Part shown: positions 46,167 through 52,632 of the stretch, in pieces
Numbering within the stretch: position 1 is the stretch's first letter
Layout: each line of letters opens with the position of its first letter
DNA from: a virus
Length of the DNA: 52,632 nt
IMG/VR virus record: IMGVR_UViG_3300006162_000018
Coordinates: 1-52,632 of that record
Reading direction: 5' to 3' (one strand)
Notes under the pieces: generated by a model
What the model was told of the DNA's origin: nothing
What the model saw: only the letters and a program-made list of their open reading frames with translations
Databases searched by the model: none
Position numbers and translations under genes: made by a program

Positions 46167-47840
46167 ATGCGCCGCCTCTTCGTGGCGCTCGCGCTTCTGG
46201 TGCTTGGTTCATCAGCCGCACCGGCAAGATTTTTGCCGGGTGGTGGAAGCGCATCGAGTGGCAGCGTCACCAACGTAATCGCCGCCGCGATCACTAACGA
46301 GAACGTGCCTCCTAGCTCGTCTCCGGGCTTTCAGATCGGTGACCTGAGCGCGACCGTGACCGGCGGCGGCCCTTGCACGACCTGCACCTGGACTATGATC
46401 AACACGGGCAGCGCGGCACAGGGCAACGGATGCGGAAGCCAAAGCAACAACTTCCAGGTTGCTAATTTTGGAAGCGGCGCTGCGCACTTAGAGGTGCTGA
46501 GCAGCGGCCTGACCGCTCGGATCTGGGGTGCGACGCCGACGGCAGTATCTTCGTCATCGGAAACATATATCTGCGCCAAGGCGACCCCAGCCGTGGGTGC
46601 GTCTTATGTGTTCGCGTTCTCGATCATCGTGCGCGCCCCGATGATCACCAGCGTCTCGCCGCGGAAGGTTCAGTACACACTAGGCGTGGCACAGTCGATA
46701 CCGCTCTCGGCGACGATATGCTGGACGAATTGCCACCAAGGCGGATCGGCGCCGACGCCGACCTTTACCTTGGGCAGCGATGCGGCCTGCACCGCGTCGG
46801 GCATTTCGATCTCCGGCTCAAGTCTCAATCTCAGCTCGTCCTACGCTGGCGCTGGCGTTTGTCACATTGTAGTTGCGGCGACTGGTGCGAACTGCGCGGT
46901 CCTCGGCTACGTCACGGCTACGCCGACGACGTGCAACGCGGCCGTTAATATCACGCAAGGGGCGTATGTTGGCCCCGGCGACGACTCGGCGCTCGCTGGC
47001 CTCACTTGGTATGTTTGGGCCGAGCCATACGCCTTCAGCGCCGCCTACGCGGCGGCTGGTGGGCCGATCTGGAAGGTCATCCGCGAGAGTGATCAGCAGC
47101 CGTTCACGATCAACGCCCTATCAAACGGCGACATGGACGTTGCCACCATGGCGACCGATTGTGACACGTCGATCTGCGCGCTGGATGATCCGGTGGATCA
47201 GAGTGGCAACAGTCCGGCGAACGATATACCGGCGTGGTCTAATAGTCACGGTTCCCCGCCACCCGTGACTATTTGGCATCCCATAGTATTGTTCAATAGT
47301 ATAAACGGCTCGATGCCGGCTTATAATTCCAGCAATCCTAATGACAGGCTACTGTATAACCCCACCACCTATACTGGCGCAGGAACAACGGGAACGCTTG
47401 GCATCGTCGCCCAAACAATCAGTGTCCCCGGATCTAATAGTTATTTGATGGCATTTAACGACGGGGTGACACCGGGAACATTCTTGTATTTTCCGTCATC
47501 TGGCAACGGCGGCGGTGCGGGCGTGTGGGTTGGGCCGCACAACTTCACCGGGGGAACTGGCATCCAGGATACAGCGCCTGCTGCGGGCGCGTTCCACAGC
47601 ATCATTGCAACCATCAACGGTACGAGTTCGATCCTGGATGCGGATGGCAATCAAACTACGGGAACATTGGGGACTGCGGCTATCAATAAGCCGGCAGGAA
47701 TATTTGGCGATTTCGGCGGCGGCTCCAATACGGGTAACGGCGTCGGCTTCTTTATCTTGGCGTCCGTTCTAACATCAACGCAACTCAGCGTCCTCTGCAC
47801 GTATGACCAGATAAATTTTGCGACGAGTGGGTCATGCTGA
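46167..47840 (+). CDS. Exported spike-type protein with an arabinofuranosidase-like domain, 557 aa
   Basis: ATG 46167 sits one base past the previous stop. MRRLFVALALLVLGSSAAPA is a signal peptide, then RFLPGGGSA. Residues about 25-265 are beta-rich and contain several cysteines (GGPCTTCTWTMINTG). From YVGPGDDSAL (about 266) a domain follows that resembles those in the gene before it (AFSAAYAAAGGPIWKVIRES, then DDPVDQSGNS). It shares both the leader and the linker with its neighbour, so the three genes look like shuffled modules. Confidence 0.7.
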   Translation: MRRLFVALALLVLGSSAAPARFLPGGGSASSGSVTNVIAAAITNENVPPSSSPGFQIGDLSATVTGGGPCTTCTWTMINTGSAAQGNGCGSQSNNFQVANFGSGAAHLEVLSSGLTARIWGATPTAVSSSSETYICAKATPAVGASYVFAFSIIVRAPMITSVSPRKVQYTLGVAQSIPLSATICWTNCHQGGSAPTPTFTLGSDAACTASGISISGSSLNLSSSYAGAGVCHIVVAATGANCAVLGYVTATPTTCNAAVNITQGAYVGPGDDSALAGLTWYVWAEPYAFSAAYAAAGGPIWKVIRESDQQPFTINALSNGDMDVATMATDCDTSICALDDPVDQSGNSPANDIPAWSNSHGSPPPVTIWHPIVLFNSINGSMPAYNSSNPNDRLLYNPTTYTGAGTTGTLGIVAQTISVPGSNSYLMAFNDGVTPGTFLYFPSSGNGGGAGVWVGPHNFTGGTGIQDTAPAAGAFHSIIATINGTSSILDADGNQTTGTLGTAAINKPAGIFGDFGGGSNTGNGVGFFILASVLTSTQLSVLCTYDQINFATSGSC

Positions 47841-50800
47841 TCCGGCGCTTGTTGCTGGTGGCGGCCCTGCTGATCGGGGTGGCACCCACTGGCTCGGCGC
47901 GGTTCCTGCTGCATAGCGGCGGTTCGAGTGGAACATCCTCGGGTGATGTTGCCAGCATTACCGAGCGAAACACCGGACCATCGACGACACCGGGCTCGAC
48001 TTTTCCCGCGCAATTTGCGGCAAACTTTGCACAGGATGCGGTTCCCGTCGGATCGATTGCCGTGCCGAGCATCGGCGGATCGTCGATTGTCTATCAGAAC
48101 GATTGCGCCGCCGAGGGTTGCCCGATGTGGCCGGCGCACGGCGCTTCGCCGGCATCGTTGAGGCAGGGGATCTTCTCGGTCATTGAGCCGCAGCTCGCTA
48201 GTACTTCTGAGCAGACCGCGCATTTCACGGTGACAGCCGGCTCCTACAATACGACGACAACCGTAACTCCGGCGTCTCTAGCCGCTCATGACGATTGGGT
48301 AATGACCCTGAATCATGTCAATGATTCCTGGGTCAACACTCATCCGGCGGCAATGAATGTCCCGCACGGAACCTATGTCGGCTGCTATGCGGACCCAACG
48401 ACGCACAGCATTACGAGTTGCGGGGTTCAACAGCACGCACCGACCACGACGAGTGGCCTGATTGGGCAGAACTGCTCAAACCAAGGGGCTGGCGCTTGTA
48501 CCGGATACACCTACCTAGCCGGCGTAGCTACAACCACATCCTCCACGCTCCCTAACACGATCTACTTCGACCCAACCGCGAGCCAGCCGTCATTAAATCC
48601 GAATTGCATCAATAACTGCGTGCGTATCGGATCGGTGGTAACCGACGCCACCACGAGCGGCGTGATCCCATCTTTGGCAACCGTGGCCCTCAGCGGCACG
48701 GGCTCGACGACGTCAACCTCGGCGGGCTCATTGGCTGGCGCGACGACACTTACATTCGCCAGCACTCCGACCGCGCCTCAATACGCCTTGGTTGTTGATG
48801 TAAACACTCCATCGGCAATCACGGCCGGGACTTATGTTTCAGTCACGCCGAGTTCGGGAACCGTGACGATCTCGGCGCCGGTTACTGGCCCTGGCGTCGG
48901 ATCTGGCGACACGATCAAGTTCTATACGTTCGTCCAGCTATCGGCGAACGTAACCGCCGGAGGAGTCGCACAGGGTGATAGCGTCAATTTCAGCTATACC
49001 GTGTTGGGCTCGACCGGGACGCCGGCGGCGATCAGCTTCAATCAGACAAACAATCTGGTCACTTCGGTTAATGTTCTTACGCCGGGTTCGGGATACGCGA
49101 CCGAGGGTAGCGGGACATGGGTATTCGATTTTAATACGATCTTGAATGAGTACGGCTCGACTCAGCCGCATCAATGCGATCAGGTTGGCGGAGCCGCGAC
49201 CTTTACCGGAACTGTCTCTGGAACGAGCCTCACATCATCGGCGGTGACCGGCACGATCTCGCTCTTGCAAGTGGTTACCGACTCCGCCACCCCGCCACAC
49301 ACTGCTTTGATCACCGCGGGCTCCGGGTCGAGTTGGACGGTCGCGAACGGCACCCTCGTATCTGGAGCCATGTCGTCGAATGAGCCTCTATGCATCTACG
49401 GTCAGGGCACTGTGGCGGCGAAGTACCAACTCTGGGGGCCGTACATCGACACGACGACTGGTGCGCGGCACCCGTGGCTCTATGGTCGCGGCACCATCGA
49501 GGCGTGGACCAATGGAACCGGCTCTATCGTCGAAACCCGTCCCGTCATGGGAACCACGACGGGAATGGTTTATGTCAACTCGGTAATCCCGAGCTACACC
49601 TTCGACGCTGAGTGGACCGATAACGGAACGACGGTGCGCGGGGCCTCGATAGGATCGTCTGGGTTCAACGCGATCGTACAAGAGAACAACGGCATTTGGT
49701 ATTCGGTTGGGACCACGGCCAACAGTCTCGGGCCGCCGCAGAGCGGTCGGCCGGATTGGAGCGCCAACAGCGATGCTTTCAACAACGTCATCCTAGCTTT
49801 CACGACACCAGACAAGGTGTTGTTTAAGGCGTCAGGTGCGCAACTGCCGCTTAACGATTGCCTGAGCGCCGGGCCACCCCCATCCAACTGTAGCGGGACC
49901 GCTGTTTCGGTAACGCCGGCAATCTTGCCGGCGATCTCGCTTACTAGCTGGGGCTCGCCTTCGACAATGGTGAATACCTACGTGCCGTACACGTTCGGCG
50001 GCATGGATACGAACCTTACCTTGTCGGGCGGCGGCAATCATTGGTGGTTTGGCCCGGTCCCAACGCACGCCATCTATTGGTACGAAAGCACCGATTGCTC
50101 GCCCGTAAGCAGCAGTTGCGACCGCGGCGCATCTTGGCTCAACAATCTTCGGGTTGCGTCGATAGCCGAGCTTGGCACGTTCGATGGAATACGGGAACCC
50201 GCTACCTACAATCCGGTGAACGTCGTCAGCGACACGTCAGTTTTCAGTAACCCAGCTTTCACTGATACAGTGAAAACAAAGTTCAATTTCCGTGGCGACA
50301 CGAATGTCTTCGGAACTGTATCCGGCGGGGCGTATCCACATAGTCTCGATAGATCACTTGACGATCCGACGCACTTCGTTCCTCTTCCGCCCTCTATGTA
50401 TGTCCTCGAAGGCGAGCGCTTTATGCTGGATGGCTTGGAGGGATTTACCTCTGGCGATCAAATACATTACAATCTTACCGGCAACAGCGGCGGCACTACT
50501 CTCGGCAGCGCCACGACGCTCACTTCGCTCGGCACGACGTATTATGGCATATTCCTGGATAATAGCCCGCGCGGTATGGGGTGGTCGTGGGATTCCCTGC
50601 GGGAAAACGCCACTCTTAGCCCGCCGAACGAGCCGATCGGAAAGTATTATAGGTTTCTACAGGAAGAGAACTATGACTTTCAGTTGGCCTTCATACCTTA
50701 CGTCGGAAGCGGAACCGTCGGCAGTAGTCTGACGTTTACGAAGGGATATGATCTCACAAATATCGGTCTATTCACGAGCCCTCAAATCCTTTCAACCAAC

Positions 50801-51952
50801 AACATAGCCCCACTGACAATCCTGTGGCAGGATTACTACTGGCACATGGGTGAGGAAGAAGGCGCCATGTTACAGGGCGTCGGCGGCTCAACAGCGGCGG
50901 CGGCGGTCGATAATATCATCCTCAATAATTACGCCGTCAAGAATCCTGCCGTGAACTGCGTCTTCAATGATCTCTCGTACAGCAATCTTTGGGCCGACGA
51001 GGCGACGCAAGTACCTAATGCTAATTGGGATGCGACCAATCCGGCGACGGCGACGCGCTTCAACGGCTACCGTAACACGACGATTACCGCAATCGGCGGA
51101 CAGTCCGAGGTTTCGGCGTCGCTATTTAATGCGGGATTTAGCGGCAATACTCAGATGACTGCCGCGACAACGGGTGCTGGATCGGCAGTCAATGTCACGT
51201 CTATCCCCGGCAGCGTATTGATCGGCGGCATCATTTACGATCAGACGACGCCGAGCGCTATCGTACCACCTGCGGGATCTAGCTTCGCATGGATTACGGC
51301 GACCGGCGGAACGACTATCACTATGTCGGGAACCACTACAGGCATTACGGCTGGCGATGTGATTCAGGTTTCAGCGAAATTGATTTATCCGCTCAACGGA
51401 GCTAATTCGGCCGCGATCCCTGGCGACAGCATAATTTCGCCGATCAACGCAGATACGGCGGATGAAGGGGTGCCAAATGGCTTTAATATCGGCACCTTTC
51501 CGCCACCGTCCACTCCCTCGATAGTAGGTGGCACGCACTATTATTGGTGTCCCGATCAAAACGGCCTCTCGGTCGGGGCGGCGGCTGGATATATCAGCAC
51601 GACGCACTGCGGGATCGCGAATAGCACCATGACGCCGATCATGTTCACGGGTGGCGTACCGGTCGGCGGCACTTCGGCAGTTAACCAGTTTCAGGTCGGC
51701 TGGGTTCCTAATCGAAGCTGCCCGACTGGTATTCCGGGGCAGTCCTCGGATTGGCAGGGTGGGTCCGAGATCGGCGGCACGCAGTCCTACGGACTCGAAA
51801 TGCTGGCGACCGTCAAATCCGACCAGGCCATCCGCGGCGTGACGGCCGACAACACGGCGGCGATCGCCAACCTCGCGCCGTACTGGCCGCCCTCGTCCCT
51901 GGCCGGGCTCCCGAGCTGGGCGACCTCGCAAACGCTGACGCCGGGTCCGTGA
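47834..51952 (+). CDS. Very large exported spike/fibre protein, 1372 aa
   Basis: ATG 47834 overlaps the previous stop by 7 bases. MLIRRLLLVAALLIGVAPTG followed by SARFL is a signal peptide with the same R-F-L leader as its neighbours. The mature part is rich in Ser, Thr, Gly and Asn and in beta strands. It has repeated Ig-like strand runs (about 260-420) and aromatic-rich segments (VAAKYQLWGPYIDTTTGARH; DYYWHMGEEEGAMLQG). The C-terminus ends SLAGLPSWATSQTLTPGP. It is the largest protein in the cassette. It may be a receptor-binding or depolymerase protein; no catalytic motif could be fixed. Confidence 0.7.
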   Translation: MLIRRLLLVAALLIGVAPTGSARFLLHSGGSSGTSSGDVASITERNTGPSTTPGSTFPAQFAANFAQDAVPVGSIAVPSIGGSSIVYQNDCAAEGCPMWPAHGASPASLRQGIFSVIEPQLASTSEQTAHFTVTAGSYNTTTTVTPASLAAHDDWVMTLNHVNDSWVNTHPAAMNVPHGTYVGCYADPTTHSITSCGVQQHAPTTTSGLIGQNCSNQGAGACTGYTYLAGVATTTSSTLPNTIYFDPTASQPSLNPNCINNCVRIGSVVTDATTSGVIPSLATVALSGTGSTTSTSAGSLAGATTLTFASTPTAPQYALVVDVNTPSAITAGTYVSVTPSSGTVTISAPVTGPGVGSGDTIKFYTFVQLSANVTAGGVAQGDSVNFSYTVLGSTGTPAAISFNQTNNLVTSVNVLTPGSGYATEGSGTWVFDFNTILNEYGSTQPHQCDQVGGAATFTGTVSGTSLTSSAVTGTISLLQVVTDSATPPHTALITAGSGSSWTVANGTLVSGAMSSNEPLCIYGQGTVAAKYQLWGPYIDTTTGARHPWLYGRGTIEAWTNGTGSIVETRPVMGTTTGMVYVNSVIPSYTFDAEWTDNGTTVRGASIGSSGFNAIVQENNGIWYSVGTTANSLGPPQSGRPDWSANSDAFNNVILAFTTPDKVLFKASGAQLPLNDCLSAGPPPSNCSGTAVSVTPAILPAISLTSWGSPSTMVNTYVPYTFGGMDTNLTLSGGGNHWWFGPVPTHAIYWYESTDCSPVSSSCDRGASWLNNLRVASIAELGTFDGIREPATYNPVNVVSDTSVFSNPAFTDTVKTKFNFRGDTNVFGTVSGGAYPHSLDRSLDDPTHFVPLPPSMYVLEGERFMLDGLEGFTSGDQIHYNLTGNSGGTTLGSATTLTSLGTTYYGIFLDNSPRGMGWSWDSLRENATLSPPNEPIGKYYRFLQEENYDFQLAFIPYVGSGTVGSSLTFTKGYDLTNIGLFTSPQILSTNNIAPLTILWQDYYWHMGEEEGAMLQGVGGSTAAAAVDNIILNNYAVKNPAVNCVFNDLSYSNLWADEATQVPNANWDATNPATATRFNGYRNTTITAIGGQSEVSASLFNAGFSGNTQMTAATTGAGSAVNVTSIPGSVLIGGIIYDQTTPSAIVPPAGSSFAWITATGGTTITMSGTTTGITAGDVIQVSAKLIYPLNGANSAAIPGDSIISPINADTADEGVPNGFNIGTFPPPSTPSIVGGTHYYWCPDQNGLSVGAAAGYISTTHCGIANSTMTPIMFTGGVPVGGTSAVNQFQVGWVPNRSCPTGIPGQSSDWQGGSEIGGTQSYGLEMLATVKSDQAIRGVTADNTAAIANLAPYWPPSSLAGLPSWATSQTLTPGP

Positions 51953-52233
51953 TGGAAGAGGGGCACGCGATGATCGTCGCCGGCACCTTGGCCGGGTTTG
52001 GGGCATTGGCGTGGTACGTGCGCAGCAGTGCCGCGATTCAAGCCAAGGCGATGGATAAACTCGCGGCGGCGATCGAGAAGCTGCGGGACCGCCTCGATAC
52101 CATAGGGGCTCCGTCCCGCGCGGAGCACAACCAGCTTGCGGCCCAGGTCAATCAGATCGCGCTGCGGCAGGTGCAGATCGGTACCGAGCTGGAAGAGCTG
52201 CGGCATTCGCGGCGCGAGGGGGATGGGGGGTGA
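51952..52233 (+). CDS. Small membrane-anchored coiled-coil protein, 93 aa
   Basis: TGATG overlap with the giant exported gene. MEEGHAMIVAGTLAGFGALA then WYVRSS gives one N-terminal transmembrane segment. The rest is coiled coil (AMDKLAAAIEKLRDRLDTIG). Downstream of fibre genes such a protein is a candidate for a holin, spanin or other envelope factor; no motif decides it. Confidence 0.65.
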   Translation: MEEGHAMIVAGTLAGFGALAWYVRSSAAIQAKAMDKLAAAIEKLRDRLDTIGAPSRAEHNQLAAQVNQIALRQVQIGTELEELRHSRREGDGG

Positions 52234-52471
52234 AGTGGATCGCAATGGTGGCGATCCCATAACTTTCGTGCGGGCGATCTTTTTGGTCATCCTGACCGCG
52301 ATTTTTACCCTATCAGGCTGGTCGCTATGGAAGATCAACGAACTGGACGAAGAGATCCATAATAGCTCGGCGCTCCTTGTGATCCTAGAAAACGAGGTCG
52401 TCGAGCTTCATAAGGACGTTCGGAATCTTGAAATCTACACTTATCCGTCACAGAAAATCCCGCCGCAATAA
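52223..52471 (+). CDS. Small membrane-anchored coiled-coil protein, 82 aa
   Basis: ATG 52223 has a GAGGGGG before it and overlaps the previous gene by 11 bases. One transmembrane segment (FVRAIFLVILTAIFTLSGWS) is followed by an acidic coiled coil (LWKINELDEEIHNSSALLVI, then LENEVVELHKDVRNLEIY). With its neighbour it forms a pair of similarly built proteins, perhaps the start of a lysis cassette. It ends 12 bases before the apparent IS end. Confidence 0.65.
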   Translation: MGGEVDRNGGDPITFVRAIFLVILTAIFTLSGWSLWKINELDEEIHNSSALLVILENEVVELHKDVRNLEIYTYPSQKIPPQ

Positions 52472-52483
52472 ATACGATTTCAC

Positions 52484-52632
52484 GGTAGTGTCTCAGTCTG
52501 AAATCGGGGCACCCGACTGACGCGGGCGATAGGGGCCGCGCTTTTTCGCTGGAGCCTCTGCTGCCTCAACCAGCGCAACGATATCATCAACAGACCATAA
52601 CCGATCCGAGACGCCAGCTTCCATCGCCGGGC
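52484..52632. mobile_element. IS1-like insertion sequence, one end only
   Basis: The phage-type sequence stops after 52471. From 52484 (GGTAGTGTCTCAGTCTG) a terminal-repeat-like start leads into the 3' end of a transposase on the minus strand. The other end lies outside the window, so neither the repeat pair nor the target duplication can be checked. Confidence 0.6.
52493..52632 (-). CDS. IS1-like transposase, C-terminal 46 residues
   Basis: Read leftward from the window edge, the frame gives PAMEAGVSDRLWSVDDIVAL, then AEAPAKKRGPYRPRQ and a stop at 52493-52495. The P-A-M-x-A-G-(V/I)-(S/T)-D-(R/K)-L-W-(S/D)-x-x-D-I motif, ending in K-R-G-P-Y-(R/K)-P-R, is the typical C-terminus of DDE transposases usually annotated as IS1 family in soil bacteria. 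The catalytic core is off the window. The family name is from memory. Confidence 0.75.
   Translation of the reverse strand, partial: PAMEAGVSDRLWSVDDIVALVEAAEAPAKKRGPYRPRQSGAPISD

Noticed and set aside
37248-51952. Diversity-generating retroelement acting on the fibre genes
   Set aside because: No reverse transcriptase frame and no template/variable repeat pair was seen in the window.

Overview
The window reads as most of the genome of a tailed bacteriophage, or of a prophage whose integration genes are not in view. It encodes small and large terminase, portal, a scaffold-like protein, a major capsid candidate, two connector-like proteins, internal virion proteins with a muralytic domain, and a long run of fibre and spike proteins. 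I see no sheath, tail tube, tail chaperone pair or tape measure, so a podovirus-like (short-tailed) particle is the best guess. The DNA is GC-rich with G/C-biased third codon positions. Several small proteins belong to types I know from phages of Alphaproteobacteria, so an alphaproteobacterial host is likely but not proven. No integrase, polymerase, primase, tRNA or CRISPR array was found.

Layout. (1) Positions 1-6200 hold an early or accessory region. A leftward operon (1-1374; pentapeptide protein first) diverges from a rightward HTH regulator at 1480. An ASCH-domain protein and a beta-class DNA methyltransferase follow, then a second leftward gene with an Rmf-like domain (4435-4911). Both leftward units start from copies of the same promoter/operator segment. 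(2) Positions 6219-9800 hold a small terminase, a decayed C5-methyltransferase joined to a Lar-like zinc ribbon, a row of small overlapping genes, and an exported protein with a PEP-CTERM-like tail. (3) Positions 9784-16187 hold the large terminase, connector and gp10-like genes, and a short fibre. (4) Positions 16200-23274 hold an unknown conserved virion protein with a probable AUU start, a GNAT acetyltransferase and two large internal virion (ejection) proteins. (5) Positions 23362-37248 hold small genes, portal, scaffold, capsid, decoration and connector genes. A leftward mini-cluster at 30702-31071 interrupts them. (6) Positions 37248-51952 hold eight fibre, spike or lectin-like genes, seven of which begin with Sec signal peptides. 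(7) Positions 51952-52471 hold two small membrane/coiled-coil proteins, and an IS1-like element enters at 52484 and runs off the window.

Genes are packed with ATGA, GTGA, TTGA or TGATG overlaps, which fixes many start sites, including several non-ATG starts. Terminase, portal, scaffold and capsid genes build and fill the head; the connector and gp10-like proteins close it; the internal proteins would breach the wall; the fibre cassette would deal with the host surface. The most unusual feature is that this fibre cassette is predicted to be exported, and that the same genome carries a PEP-CTERM-like exported protein. Together they suggest that part of the phage product set acts outside the cytoplasm. 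That is an inference from signal peptides and was not tested.
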